Of a stretch of 64,000 bases of DNA, positions 32,405 through 45,257 are shown piece by piece. The DNA comes from Cercis canadensis. Its lineage: Eukaryota > Streptophyta > Magnoliopsida > Fabales > Fabaceae. Below the pieces are notes generated by a model that saw only the letters and a list, made by a program, of their open reading frames with translations, was not told the origin of the DNA and did not search any database. The translations under genes were made by a program, and so were the position numbers. The DNA is taken from assembly GCA_003255065.1 (NCBI GenBank), contig QAOA01003657.1, forward strand, positions 464,407-528,406, read 5' to 3'. The first letter of the stretch is position 1; each line of letters opens with the position of its first letter.

Positions 32405-33369
32405 AGCTGTAGGGAAGGATTTCTCACAAGCTACTCCAATGAAGACTCACTGCTAGGGTGAGGATCTGGTGGCATAGAGGTGGAAGGGCCAACACCAATT
32501 TGGGTTGGACCCTGAGCTTGTGAAGTTGAGCCAGAAATAACCTCAAATTCTCTCTGAAATTTAACTATGTCAGAATCATCAATAGGGCGTAGGGAAGAAT
32601 ACTTTTCTTCTCCCTTAGCAGAAACACCAGCTTGAATACATAACTAAGTGATCAAGCTAGGGTAAGGAAATGACTCTTTTGAATTTTCTTGGGTGATCTT
32701 GTGAATGTGATCCCGAATTAAACACCCATTGTTGACCGTCCCTTCTTTCAAGATGGTGAAGATAATGATGGCTCTTGGAATGGTAACCTCAAAAGATTTG
32801 CTTGTGGGAAGGAGGGTGTATAAAATGAAAGAGTGCCAAACTTTTTAGATCCATCCTCTTCAACTTATTTGGCTTCCGAGCTCTATCAGTATCCAAGTGG
32901 CACCCTCACTACAAATGGAGACAAGCACTTGTTGTTGTACACTCTCATGGTAGCTCCTATTTATGTAGTAGTCATAGGTGAAATGCATGGATTCATATTG
33001 AAGACCACAACAAGCAGCAATAATGTTCTGATCAAATAAAATTTCTTTACCCCTCACAAATGAAATCCAAGACGGCTTATCACCCGAATTATCCCAAGCA
33101 TTAGCATATAATTCTTTGACAAGAGCCAAGTAGCTAGTGCACATAGATTGACACAGCTTACCCCATTTTTGGCTTTGAATATAGTTATCGATCGCCTCAC
33201 AAGTCCCTGGGGTCAACTGAAATCCTTTTTCCCTTCAAACGTTTCTTCTGACAATGGATGTATATAATCTTTGCTCATGCGCTAGAGATTTAAATCGAGG
33301 GCTGGCCGAAGCGGAATAACTGGCTTGGGCACTTGCTTTAGGTCTCTTAGTTGAAGCATGGGGAGGCAT
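32405..33369 (-). pseudogene. Env-like ORF of N1, N-terminal part
   Basis: Starts at ATG 33369 with a basic, Ser/Ala-rich leader (MPPHASTKRPKASAQ), then the conserved core found in Athila ORFs after pol (putative plant transposon protein family): YLALVKELYANAWDN, ISFVRGKEILFDQN, IIAACCGLQ. In a neighbouring frame come WHSFILYTLLPTSKSFEVT, RAIIIFTILKEGTVNNGCL and SFPYPSLIT. Stops and one shift show decay. N3 interrupts it at 32405 and it resumes at 26213. Although called env-like by position, no fusion or receptor function is shown for such proteins, and I see no clear membrane span here. Confidence 0.75.
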
Positions 33370-35427
33370 GGTGAGGTACCTACAAATGGAGACCACAAAA
33401 TGAAATTAGTTAAGCAACTAGCAACCATTCTCCCAAGCAACCATGAGGACAAGCAGACATAAGTAAAAGTAACCAACACCCTTCACACTCCCAAACTTAA
33501 GGAAAGCATACACTCTAGCACACATAAGCTCAAACCAAGGCATACATGCCAAAAATAGGTACTACACTAGCTGCTAATAATTGCTTTGGCAAAATTAATG
33601 AGAAGGGAAAATTAACATGCCAATGAGGACCAATTTCAGTGAAGAAAAACTAAATGGGGGTCCTTTATAAATGAAGCTAGCGCTCAAAATGCAACAATTT
33701 CAAATTACCTAGAGCTAATCAATAAAAATCTTCACGCAACCATCATATAACTAGAAAATTTTGCCCACTACCTATTGCAAACACGCACAACCTGCGCATA
33801 CACCATAACTTAGGCATTTCATCAAACATCTTATATGCAAAACTTCCAATTACCCATGTCTAACAGTAACAATTGCCTATACAACCTCCATTCGGCCAAA
33901 ACACAACAAGGAACATAAATGGAATTAAAATGGAAGACAAATCATACTATGGACTCGCAAAAGTGACAATGAACACAGTTGACTCGTGCTACCCGAATAG
34001 ACCCAAATAGGTAACTAAAATCATAGGTCGGGGTAACAAGTGTTGTTATATAAGTAACTAAAACTAACAAAAATAACTAGCAAGCACCACATTAGCATCA
34101 GCAAATGAAATGCTCAAGAAGTTCCCAACACAGTCGAACCAAATTGTATAAGATGAACATCAACTATTTAAAAGGACTTAGACACAAATGGAGCTCATTT
34201 ATGCAAAAGTCTTCTCTCAAGCATTTGATCAAACATCTTGCATGTATAAGTGAAATAAACATAAAACCAACACCCTTATAGCATGCACACCCTTCCTTAA
34301 GGCCAAATCATCACAAGAAAGCATTCCACATTGTAGAGATTGCAAAATAAATGGAATTTAAAGGAACCCCAAAATTGGGTATACAACACCCATAATCACA
34401 AAGCACCCATAATCAACCCAAACAAACATTCAAATTGTTATTTGATGTCCATAAAAGTGCATAAGAATGAAGGAAGGTTGAGAGAAATACCTCAAATTCG
34501 TCCAAAATTGAAAAATTCCTCTATGGGCCCTAAGAACCAAAAAGTATGAAAGAGTATGAGTTTGCTTGCAAAAAGTTTTGGGTCCTTTATAGAAAGGGCT
34601 AAAAATGGTATGGAAAGGGTTGGGTGGAGGATTGTGGTGAAAATGGAAAGGATTTGGGTGAGAAATATAGGCGCGGTAGTGCTTGGGTGAGGGTCGAAGG
34701 TGAGGGCTAGTTTGCAAGGGAAATGGAGAAAGAGGAGGGATGGGGTGCATGAAGGAGAGGGAATAGGAGATGAATGGCTGAAAATGGTAGTAAGTTAAAC
34801 AAAAATTTGTGTAGTTTGGTAGAAGAATGATGGATTGAGAATGGAGAGTGAGGTCGTGTGTATTAATGGAGTTGGAAATTAGAAAGGAAGAGGAAGGAGA
34901 AAAGGATTTCATGAGTGGGAGGAATGGGAGGAGAGAAATTAGATTTTGGGGAAGAAGGGAGGGGTAAAACGCATAGCTTCACTAAGGCAAATTGTTTTTT
35001 TTTTTAAAAAGGGCCAACGCTCAGCGTTGGTTGGGCACAGGACACTGGCCTCAATGCTGGCTTTCTGGTGCTACACTTTGGGTGTCCGGCGTTAAGCGCT
35101 AGAATGGGTGAATGACTAGCCTACCAGCACTGGGTGTCTGGTGCTCAGCTCTAGATTGGCCGAATGCTTACCTGTTCCAGAAAATGCCAATTTTGCACAG
35201 CACATCGCTGAATCAAATACCACTTGAAACACAATCGAGAAGAGAATTTTCAAATTAAAACTTTTCTAAATTTAAAGGATTAAAAGCTAAAAATAAAAAA
35301 AAATAAAAAAATAAAGACAAAATTAAAGAGCAACTAAGGGTTAAGAAGCTTAGGTCGCCTCCCAAGAAGCGTTTGGTTTATAGTTCTAAGCGGGACTCTC
35401 TCGAGTGTTGTGCCGGTGTAGAAACAA
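33370..35427 (-). other. Spacer between integrase and env-like ORF of N1
   Basis: A long spacer is usual in Athila. It holds a cluster of GCGCT-type words (35010-35160). About 100 bases further on in the reading direction is a 160-codon open frame at 34912-34430 (MKSFSPSSSFLISN..), rich in Pro, His, Phe and Ser. I do not recognise that frame and its composition suggests chance. Confidence 0.5.
35010..35160. promoter_or_regulatory. Internal GCGCT-type word array in N1, upstream of the env-like ORF
   Basis: AACGCTCAGCGTTGG, CCGGCGTTAAGCGCTAG, CCAGCACTGGGTGTC and similar words form a cluster like those in U3 of the N1 LTRs. It lies about 1.7 kb before the env-like ATG in the reading direction. 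An internal promoter or enhancer is possible but unproved. Confidence 0.4.
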
Positions 35428-36878
35428 CTACTGAAGAGATTTGTGTTTGAACTCATCTCCCCAATAATGCTTAAGTCTTTGCTCATTGACTTTGAAGCTC
35501 CTTCCCGAATTCATCTCTGCTACAACAACAGCTCCGTGGGGGAAGACTTCTTTGATCACAAATGGACCTGACCACCTTGATTTTAACTTTCTAAGAAACA
35601 GTTTTAACCTGGAGTTAAACAAAAGAACTTGTTGGCCTAGTTCAAAGCTCTTAGGGACAATCTTCTTATCGTGCCATTGCTTTGTCTTTTCTTTGTAAAG
35701 TCGGGCACTCTCATAAGCCGGAACTCTTCCAATTCATTAAGCTGAAGGAGTCTTTTCTCACTCGCTGTTGTCAAATCAAAATTTAAGAACTTTGTTGCCT
35801 AAAATGGTTTATGCTCCAATTCAATCAGCAAATGATAGGCCTTCACATACACCAATTGGTAAGTTGACATGCGAAGTGGTGTCTTCAAAGCAGCCCGATA
35901 AGCCCAAAGAGCATCATCAAGCTTCATCACCCAATCTTTTCTTGAAGTGCTAACAATTTTCTCAAGTATCCGCTTCAACTCCCTATTAGATACCTCAACT
36001 TATCCACTGGTTTGCGGATGATAAGGGGTTGCAATACGATGCCTCACACCATATTTACCCAACAAAGATTCCAGCCGCTTGTTGCAAAAGTGAGTTCCCT
36101 CATCACTGATCAAAGCTCTTGGTATCCCAAATCTTGAAAAGATGTTCATTTTTAGGAAACCGATAACCAACTGGGCATCATTAGTTTTGGTTGTTATTGC
36201 TTCAACCCATTTGGAAACGTAATCAGCTGCCACTAGAATGTACACATTAGAGTAAGATGAGGGAAAAGGGGCCCATAAATTCAATGCCCCAAACATCGAA
36301 TAGCTCGACTTCAAGCATTGAATTCAGGGGCATTTCATGTCTTTTAGAGATGTTTCCCGTTCTTTGGCATCAATCACACCTCTTCACATACTCATATGCA
36401 TCTTTGAACACGGTTGGCCAATAAAACCCGATTGTAGCACTTTTGCAGTTGTTCGGTCTCCACTAAAAAGACCTTTATAACCCAAAACATGACAATGCAA
36501 TAGTATATATTTAACATCTTGTGGCACACATCTTCTCAATAACCCATCAACACACCTTTTCAACAAGTAAGGTTCATCCCAAACATAATATTTGGCCTCA
36601 TGAAGGAACCGCTTCATCTGTTGAGAATTGAGGTCCAAGGGAAGAACTTTTGCGGCCTTGAAATTAGCAAAATCCACATACCATGGTACACTTTGCACCG
36701 CAAAGAGTTTTTCATCCAAAAACTCTTCATTAATGGGAAGTGGCTGGTTGTGTTGCTTCTCTTGTTGCTCAATCATCGACAAATGACCAGCTACCAAGTT
36801 CTCCATGCCTCTCTTGTCCTTGATCTCAAGATCAAATTCTTGCAACAATAGGATCCAACGGATGAGCCTTGACTTCAA
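35428..36878 (-). pseudogene. Integrase of N1 (decayed)
   Basis: Read from 36878: the end of RNase H and tether ([18 protein letters not shown]), then the HHCC region ([11 protein letters not shown] near 36500, with Cys ligands mostly lost). The catalytic core at 36314-36000 has [22 protein letters not shown] (second Asp present) and TPYHPQTSG followed by a stop, then [12 protein letters not shown] (Glu present). The first Asp position reads [10 protein letters not shown] where GIDFMGPFP is usual, so it seems lost. The C-terminal region ends at 35428 (SRWSGPFVIKEVFPHGAV). Stops and shifts make it inactive. Confidence 0.8.
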
Positions 36879-38446
36879 CTCTTGCTTGGCAAAAAGGTAG
36901 CTAATAGTTACATGATCAGTATAGACAATAACCTTGGCACCAACTAAATAAGAGTGAATTTGTCAAAAGCAAACATAATGGCTAACAATTCTTTTTCAAT
37001 GGTAGCATAATTAAGTTGAGTAGAATCAAGAAGGCTAGCATAGTAAATCACATGCAATAACTTATTCTTTCTTTGCCCTAACACAGTACCCAAAATTGTA
37101 TCACTAGCATCACACATAATTTCAAAAGGCAAATCCTAATCAAGGGGAACAACCACAAGAGCAGTGGTTAACTTTTTCTTCAAAGTATTAAAAGCTAACA
37201 AACATTCACCATTGAAAACAAAAGCTTCATCTTACATGAGGGGGTTACAAAGCGGTTTAGCAATTTTGGAAATTTTTTTAATAAACCTCTTATAAAATCT
37301 AGCATGCCCCAAAAAACTACGCACTCCTTTAACATTAGTGGGAAGGGGAAGTTTTTCAATTACCTCAACTTAAGCCTGATCTACTTCTATCCCTTCTGCA
37401 GAGATTCTATGACCTAAAATAATTCCCTCTCTCACCATGAAGTGAAACTTCTCCCAATTCAAAACTAAATTTGTTTCTTGGCATATTTTTAACACTAACA
37501 ATAAATTATGCAAGCACACATCAAAAGTAAAGCTAAAAATAGAAAAATCATCCATAAAAATCTCAATAAATTTTTTAGTCATATAAGAGAATATGGAAAG
37601 CATACACCTTTGAAAAGTAGCCGGTGCATTGCACAGTCCGAATGACATCCTCCTGTATGCATAGACTCCATATCGACAAGTGAAAGCTATCTTTTCTTGA
37701 TCCTCCAGAGCTATAGCAATCTGATTATAACCTGAGTAGCTATCCAAAAAGCAGTAATAAGCATGACCAATTAGGCGTTCCAACATTTGATCAATAAATG
37801 GGAGAGGAAAATGGTCCTTCCTTGTAGTATCATTCAGTTTTCTATAATCAATACACACACGCCATCCTGTGACAGTTCTAGTGGGAATCAACTCATTATT
37901 TTTATTCATGACTACAGTTGTCCTACCTTTCTTGGGCACTACTTGAACCGAGCTCACCCAAGAGTTATCCGAAATGGGATAAATAATGCTAGCATCTAGT
38001 AGTTTGACCACTTCCTTCCTTACCACCTCTTTCATAAATGTATTCAACCTCCTTTGGGGTTGCACTACTATCTTATAATTGTCCTCCATAAGAATCTTAT
38101 GCATGTAAAAAGAAGGACTTATACCCTTTAAATCAGTAATAGACCACCCAATAGCACTCTTATGCTCTCTCAACACCCTCAATAGCTTCTCCTCTTCTAT
38201 CTTATTCAACTCAGAGCTTATAATTATAGGAAAAGAGTTTCTCTCACTAAGAAAAACATATTTCAAATTCACAAGTAAAGGTTTGAGCTCAAGTTTTAGA
38301 GGTTGTCCCTTTTCTAGTTGTCCCTTGTGTAAGTTTTCTACTTTTGGTGGAGAAGAGATGGAATGTGATGGCAGGGCATCCAACAATGCTACATGTTCAC
38401 TCACTGATGAATCCTCTTCATGATCAAATTTGGTTTTAGCATTCAT
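36879..38446 (-). pseudogene. Reverse transcriptase and RNase H of N1
   Basis: A 358-codon frame from 38446 spans an N-terminal tether (LKLELKPLLVNLKYVFL), the fingers (WRVCIDYRKLNDTTRKDHFP at about residues 195-214), motif A FLDSYSGYNQI (Asp235), motif B FGLCNAPATFQRC and motif C FMDD (residues 297-300). The catalytic Asps are present. It stops at 37370. RNase H continues in shifted frames: VRSFLGHARFYKRFI, then PFEIMCDASDTILGTVLGQ and [19 protein letters not shown] (37132-36944). The stops would prevent a full polyprotein, though the RT palm is well kept. Confidence 0.85.
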
Positions 38447-38589
38447 TAGGACTTTCTTAAAAGGGCAAGATGAAAATTTTCTCTAAATGTGCTAGTGATG
38501 ATGGAGTCAAGATTATCTATTCTGAAGCACTCTTCTTTCTCCATAGGATGTTTCATAGCATCGAACACATTAAAGATTACCTTCTCATC

Positions 38590-39403
38590 TTAGACTTTCA
38601 AAGTCAAGGTCCCATTTGCCACATCAATCAAAGCTCTTCCAGTAGCAAGAAATGGTCGACTCAAAATTAGTGGAATTTCCCCATCCTCCTCCATATCTAA
38701 CACAACAAAGTCCATAAGGAAAATAAACTTGTCTACCATAACCAAAACATCCTCTATTAAACCATAGGGATGCTTGATTGAACGGTTGGCCAATTGAAGA
38801 GTCATCATGGTGGGTTTTGCTTGACCAATCCCTAGCTTCTTGAAAATGGATAGAGGCATGAGACTAACACTAGCTCCAAGATCACATAGAGCCTTCCCAA
38901 AAATTATACCTCCAATTGTGCACAGAATAGGAAAACTCCTAGGACCCTTAAGGTTTGGAGGCAGCTTCCTTTGCAGAATAGCACTACATTCTTCAGTTAA
39001 CATGACAGTCTCATCATCTCCAATTCTTTTTTTCTTTGACAGAAGCTCCTTCATAAATTTCACATAGGCAGGCAGTTATTCAAGTGCTTCAGTAGAAGCT
39101 ATATTAATATGGAGTGTTTTGAATACCTCTAAGAACTTGCTGAATTACTTTTCATCTTGTTACTTCCGAAGTCTTTAAGGAAAAGGCACCTTGATAGGTG
39201 GTGTTGAAGCACATGGTTTGTTCACTTTCTCAACCCCCTCTTTGCCTCTTGAATCTTTGGGAAAATCATTGTGGAATGTTGAATTCCTATTGCTTCCTAT
39301 TGTCTCACTACTCTCCTCAGTTGGCATTTCTTTTCTTGGTATAGGCTCCACACCTTTCCACTCCTTGTAGTTATAGACTTCACATGCTCCTTAGGATTGG
39401 GAA
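38590..39403 (-). pseudogene. Protease of N1
   Basis: The 157-codon frame 39063-38590 holds the retropepsin active site ALCDLGASVSLMPLSIF (DLGA is the usual Athila form of DSGA), then LIEDVLVMVDKFIF and the flap-distal IPLILSRPFLATGRALID. The Gly of LGRPF is Ser (LSRPF). Upstream to 39403 is decayed gag-protease linker. N2 begins at 39409, and gag is picked up again at 50246. Confidence 0.8.
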
Positions 39404-39408
39404 TGGTG

Positions 39409-40839
39409 TGATGAGCTGCCGAGGCTCCTCAAATTAATGAAAGTTTAAGGTCGGTTTACCTAAGCTACTTGTAGCATAAGGCAACCCTAAGTCGAACCAA
39501 AGGATTATTCTAAGTAGTGAATCATATTAAGAAACATATAAACATGGGGGTTTGTTTTGTTCAAGTGATTAACATAAATTAATTATAAGTGGTAAACTTT
39601 AAGGAAAACAACTAATCCAAGTCTAACTGATTCTGATTTTAATCCATCATTGATTTTCAAGAATCCATTCAATGATTAACCTAGTTCTTGGCCTTTAAAA
39701 CACATCAAGAAGCCTCTCAGTACTCTATGGATATCCACTGGTTAAACAACCAGAATTCAGATCAAATAAGACTAAATGAATTAAGCACCCATTCAAATTC
39801 AGTTTAACCTAAGTCCAGAATCCAGCCAAGGTAATTAATCCGTCCAAAAGCTTAGAAACATTAATTAACCTTTAAGTTCCTCTTTTATCACATGCAATTA
39901 AGCAATCAAAACATGAAGATCCAAATTCGAATTTAAGCAATTCAAACAGAATAGTTCAGAGGAAGCAAAGAAGTAAATTAACCATTAAATGAAAAGCAAT
40001 CAAAGCATAATCTCAGAATCAATAATCAGAACAGCCAAAACCTGGATTGATTTGAGTATTTAGCCCTTCATGAACAAGAGAAGCCAAGTTCTTACAAAAT
40101 ATCTAGAGAGAAAACTTAAAGACTAAGAAAACTTGAAAAGCTATCTAAAATATCCTAAGTGTCTAATACTGATTTCAGCTGCCTCCTCTTGAACATATAG
40201 ACCTATAAAAATACATACACACCCAAATTGCCCTTAGATCACACTTATTCCCATGGGCCTTAGCTTTCATTGGGCTTTAGTTTGGGCTCAATTGGACTTG
40301 TGATGAAGAAGTTAAGCCCATTTAAGTGCCAACAGGTCTCTAGAATCATCAGCCAACTTTGACAGGAAATAAGATAATCTAAACTATACAATTTTGTTAA
40401 CTGATCTTCATAACAATTGAATATCTGTGTCTTATATTTCCAATGGGACCATTTTCAAGTCCATATGACATCTACAGCTCAAGTTATGGTCCAAACACTA
40501 CATGTGGGTCAGGATCCTGCGACAGCATGTCTTCTCTGGCTTCCAGGCTGCATATGACCTTCTGGACTTCCAAATTGGCTTTGGAGCCCTGAATAAAATT
40601 TGTAGATAATTCTCTCAGCTTTCCTACAAGATATGACTCGAAATTTTTAGACATTCAGAACTAAAGATATGCATAAAACACAGAGACAACATAAAATGCT
40701 CAGTATTGCTGAAAAATGCAATTAGGCACAATTGGATCCAAACTCATGAAATGAGGCCCAAGCCCAATCAAATAGGCCCAAAAGAGGTTTAAGAAGCTAA
40801 ATATGAGGGTTAACTACTATATAAAAAGTGTGATTATCA
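39409..40839 (-). repeat. 3' LTR of N2 (1431 bp)
   Basis: Plus-strand ends TGATGAGCTGCCGAGG and ..AAGTGTGATTATCA. It closely matches 48821-50240 and, reversed, S1 and the N3 LTRs. Confidence 0.9.
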
Positions 40840-40858
40840 AATTCCCCCACACTTAGCT
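40840..40858 (-). other. Polypurine tract of N2
   Basis: On the minus strand GCTAAGTGTGGGGGAATT immediately precedes the 3' LTR. Confidence 0.85.
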
Positions 40859-42368
40859 TTTGCACGTCTCGGGCAAACTAGAATTCCAAAACAAGGAAAG
40901 AAAGAACAATGAAACAAAAACAAATTTAAAAACTAAAGGATCACCTCCTAATGATATTTAAGATATGCACAAGTTCATACCACAAGTAACATGAGCAATT
41001 AAATTCAAGAGAGTCAAAACATTTATGAGATAAAATTGCTTCACAACTCAAACCAACAAATAAGGTAACTTCAATTGGAAAGCATAAGTCAAGAATGATA
41101 GATCCTCACAAGATATACTCTTAATCCCTCAAGTGTTTAGAAAGTAGGTACTTCACTCAATCAAACTCATGAAGAAATGCACTACTATAAGCTTGCTTAT
41201 CTTCTACTTCTCCACTACTCAAACAAATGCACACACAAATCAAGAGGACTTTATTTAAGGTTGTAATAAGGCCAAGGTAAAGGAATAAATCAAAATGGAT
41301 ATCACAAGGTAAAAACCCAAAGAGAATAAAAGACCATTAGAGAGGAACTCAAATGACAAGCATTAAATTCCAAGTGTGTAAAGCATATTCTCCTTCCTTT
41401 GTACAAATTCCTTTTTTTTTTTTCTTTTCTTTTCACAACACAACCTTTTTCATTTCTGTTTTTTTTTTTCAAATGACAATTGGCTCTCTCCTTTTTTTTT
41501 TTTTTTCTTTCACATAATACTTTGCACATGGCACATTAAAATTCACAACCTCCACACTTGTACTATTAATTACCCACAAGCACAAGAGCTCCTCCAAGAT
41601 AATGAACTAATGCTCTCCTATTCCCTAAGGTAAGGTAACAACATAGTTTTTCACATAGGCACATAATGAGCTAAGACCAAAGATAGACAAATAGGCTCAA
41701 GAGGGTAATCAAAGGAAAATAATACAAGGTTGGCTATTTGGCAAAGTAGCTAAATCAAGAAAGAATGCCTCAATCATGTTCATGTATGCAAGTGAAAATG
41801 TAGCCTAAAAAAGAATCAAGCAAGTTCTAGAGTGAACAAATTTCATGAGTGAAAATCACACAAGAAGGAAAAGAATGACACATTTGCTAAATTTATTCAT
41901 CAAAAAGCTCAAAACTCACAAGGCATGTATCTATCAAACTTAATCACTAATCCAACATCCAAAACCAAGCATGTAAAATTAAGGAATGAAAACAAAATAT
42001 TCAATCATGCTATGAACCTTGAATGCAATTGCTTCAACTTACAACTTCATAAAATTCACATCCTAAAACATCATTAGAAGGTAATTAAAACAGCAAAATG
42101 ACAACAAAAATAGAAAAAACAACAAGAACAACAAACAGAAAATAGCAAAATGAAACAAAACAGAAAATTAACAGCAATAGTAAAGTAAACAGAAAATTAA
42201 TCAACTAAGCAGTAAAACAATAAAACAGCTAAACTACACAGAAATCCCTCCCCCACACTTAAATTTTATATTGTGCTCAATGTAAAAACTTCAGAAAGTA
42301 GCAACATATGACAATTAATATCAAGCAGATAAGGACAAGTAAAATAAAATAGAGAAGAAATATCCTGA
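40859..42368 (-). other. 3' untranslated region of N2
   Basis: No gene. It has T tracts on the plus strand at 41410-41425, 41459-41470 and 41492-41507, the same A-tract region that in N3 carries the assembly N. The conserved order with N3 shows that this non-coding part has been retained in the deleted relative. Confidence 0.6.
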
Positions 42369-43826
42369 TCAGGTGAAGTAGATTGCATCGTGCAAGTGGA
42401 CCTCCTCCACGATCTCCTCTTTAGCTCCTTCATAGAATGGCTTGAGGCGATGCCCATTCACCTTGAAAGCCTTGCTAGTGGACTCACTCGCTATCTTGAC
42501 TGCACCATAAGGAAAAACCTTGGTGACAACAAACGGACCAAGCCACCGAGAACGGAGCTTGCCGGGCATGAGCTTTAGGCGGGAGTTATACAGGAGAACT
42601 TTCTGGCCAATAGAGAACTCCTTCCTCAGCACCATGTTATCATGAAACCTCTTGGTCTTTTCCTTGTAGATACGGGAGCTCTCATAAGCATCCAAACGAA
42701 GCTCCTAAAGCTCTTGGAGGTGAAGCTTTCTCTGGGATCCGGCTTGGTCCAAATCAAGCTTGCACTGCTTGACCGCCCAATAAGCCTTGTGCTCAAGCTC
42801 CACTGGAAGGTGGCATGCTTTGCCAAAAACTATCCGGTAGGGAGACATCCCAATAGGTGTCTTGAACGCAGTCCTATATGCCCACAAAGCATCCTCAAGT
42901 CGCAAACTCCAATCCTTCTGATTAGGTTGGACAGTCTTCTCCAAGATACGCTTTATCTCCCTGTTGGAGACTTCAGCTTGCCCATTGGTCTGAGGGTGGT
43001 AAGGGGTAGAAACCTTATGCATGACTCCATATTTCTTCATTAAAGCCGCCATGCTCCGGTTGCAGAAATGGGAACCTTGATCACTGATGATGGCCCTAGG
43101 AATGCCAAATCTGCAGAAAATGTTTGTTCTAACAAAATCCATAACAACTTTAGAATCATCAGTACGAGTGGCTTTCGCCTCCACCCGCTTAGACACATAA
43201 TCAACAACAAGTAAGATGTAAAAAAAATCGAAAGAAACAGGAAAAGGCCCCATAAAGTCAATACCCCAGACATAAAAAATCTCACAAAATAGCAAAGGCT
43301 GCTGGGGCATCTCATGCCTATGGGAAATATTCCCGGTTCTCTGACATTGTTCACAAGATTTACAAAATATGTGTGCATCCCTAAATAAAGTGACCTAATA
43401 CAATTCCGAGTCTAAGACTTTCCTAGCCGTACGTTGAGGACCAAAATGTCCACCACATGCAAAGGTATGGCAAAAGCTAAGAACGGATTGAAACTCATTA
43501 TCAGACACACATCTCCTAATTATTTGATCACTACAAAATTTCCAGAGATATGGATCATCCCACACATAATATTTTGCCTCACTCTTTAACTTGTCTATTT
43601 GTGCATGTGTGAGGTGTGAGGGCAAAGCATGGGCAGCTAGATAATTCACAAGATCTGCATACCATGGAAACTCACCATGCAGCCCTAACAGCTGTTCGTC
43701 AGGAAAGGAATCCTGAATGGGCAGTGAATCAAGATCTCGCTCGATGCGGCTCAGGTGGTCAGCAACCAGGTTCTCTGCTCCACTTTTGTCTCGGATCTCC
43801 ACATCAAACTCTTGGAGCAGCAACAT
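42369..43826 (-). pseudogene. Integrase of N2, catalytic triad preserved
   Basis: From 43826: tether (LLQEFDVEIRDKSGAENLVA), then the HHCC region in pieces (HTFACGGHFGPQRTARK near 43440; [17 protein letters not shown] near 43330). The core is open for 201 codons (43310-42705) with [20 protein letters not shown] and [13 protein letters not shown], so the Asp, Asp, Glu triad is present. After a stop at 42705 the C-terminal domain continues at 42695-42369 ([35 protein letters not shown]). Single stops separate otherwise complete domains, so this copy decayed recently. Confidence 0.85.
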
Positions 43827-44353
43827 CTACCTAATCAGCCGTGGCTTGGCATCTGGTTTCTTCAAAAGATACTTTAGAGTTCTATGATCTGAAAATACCA
43901 CAACCTTAGAATCTATCAAATAAGACCTGAACTTATCTAATGCAAAAACAAAAGATAAAAGTTCTTTTTCGGTGGTTGTGTAGTTTGCTTGAGCGGCATC
44001 TAGAGTTCTTGAAGCATAGTCTGCGCCAAGACAGCTCCCAAGGCATAGTTCGAAGCGTCGCACATTAGCTCGAATGGGAGCGTCCAATCAGGTGGCTGAA
44101 TGACAGGGGTACTGGTGAGAGCTAGCTTCAGGCGGTTGAAAGCTTCCTTGCACTTCTGATCAAACAGGAACTCCACATCTTTCTGCAGAAGGGTGGACAG
44201 CGAGATAGCTATTTTGCTGAAGTCTCTGATAAAGCGCCGGTAGAAACCTGCATGTCCAAGAAATGACCGAACTTCCCGCACGCATATGGGGTAAGATAAA
44301 GCAGTAATGACATCAATTTTAGAAGGATCCACCTCAACTCCCTTCCTAGACAC
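43827..44353 (-). pseudogene. RNase H of N2
   Basis: The frame from 44353 (SRKGVEVDPSKIDVI) holds the connection VRSFLGHAGFYRRFIRDFSK and enters RNase H at [19 protein letters not shown]. After a small frame change near 44030 it continues with [19 protein letters not shown] and [14 protein letters not shown] (44087-43827). The acidic residues of the DEDD set are visible. Confidence 0.8.
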
Positions 44354-44495
44354 TACATGGCCTAAAACTATACCCTACTCGACCATGAAATGACATTTTT
44401 CAAAATTTAAAACAAGGTTAGTTTCAATACAGTGATGCAGCACTCTAGCTAGGCTATTCAGACATGCATCAAAAGAAGAGCCATAGACAGTAAAA

Positions 44496-45257
44496 TCATC
44501 CATAAACACCTCCATACACTCCTCTAAAAAAGTCAGAGAATATACTCACCATGCACCGCTGTAAGGTACCAGGGGCGTTGCAAAGGCCGAAAGGCATCCG
44601 CCAGTAAGCAACTGTGCCGAAGGGACATGTAAACGTGGTCTTCTCTTGATCCTCCGGTGCAATATGAATCTGGAAGTATCCAGTGTAGCCATCCAAGAAG
44701 CAGTAATGCGATTTTCCATCTAATTGCTCTAGCATTTGATTGATGAACGGCAGGGGGTAATGATCCTTCCTGGTGGCTTGATTTAGCCTCCTGTAATCGA
44801 TGCAGACCCGCCAGCTGTTCTGCATTCGGGTAGGTAGCAGCTCATTGTTCTGGTTGGCCACCACTATAACCCTGGATTTCTTCGGGATGACCTGCACTGG
44901 GCTCACCCAAGTGCTGTCAGATATAGGATAAATGATGTCAGTTTGCATAAGCTTGGTCACCTCATTCTTCACCATATCCAGAATGAGAGGGTTTAATCGC
45001 CTTTAGGGTTGCCTCACTGGTTTAGCGCTATCTTCAAGTAATATGCGATGCATGCATGTAGACAGACTAATGCCAAGAATATCTGCTAATGTCCAGCCAA
45101 TAGCTTGTTTGTGCTTTCGCAGAATCCGTAGCAATCTTTCCTCTTGCTCAGGAAGTAAATTGTTAGCCACAATTACAGGAAGCTGCTCTACAGATGCCAA
45201 ATACGCATACTTCAGATGCTTAGGCAGAGGCTTTAGCTCTAGCTTGGGTGGCTGCAC
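44496..45257 (-). pseudogene. Reverse transcriptase of N2
   Basis: Two open stretches (45257-45003, 44975-44496) are split by a stop in the short link. They show the tether LELKPLPKHLKYAYL, LRKHKQAIGWTLADI, WVSPVQVIPKKS, WRVCIDYRRLNQATRKDHYP and motif A FLDGYTGYFQI (Asp present), then FGLCNAPGTLQRC. A frameshift near 44520 puts motif C (VFMDDFTVYG) in the neighbouring frame, which runs on to 44354. All catalytic motifs are recognisable. Confidence 0.85.

Noticed and set aside
34430..34912. 160-codon open frame in the N1 pol-env spacer
   Set aside because: Low-complexity Pro/His/Ser/Phe composition and no recognised motif. It lies in a pyrimidine-rich non-coding stretch, so it was noted but not called a gene.
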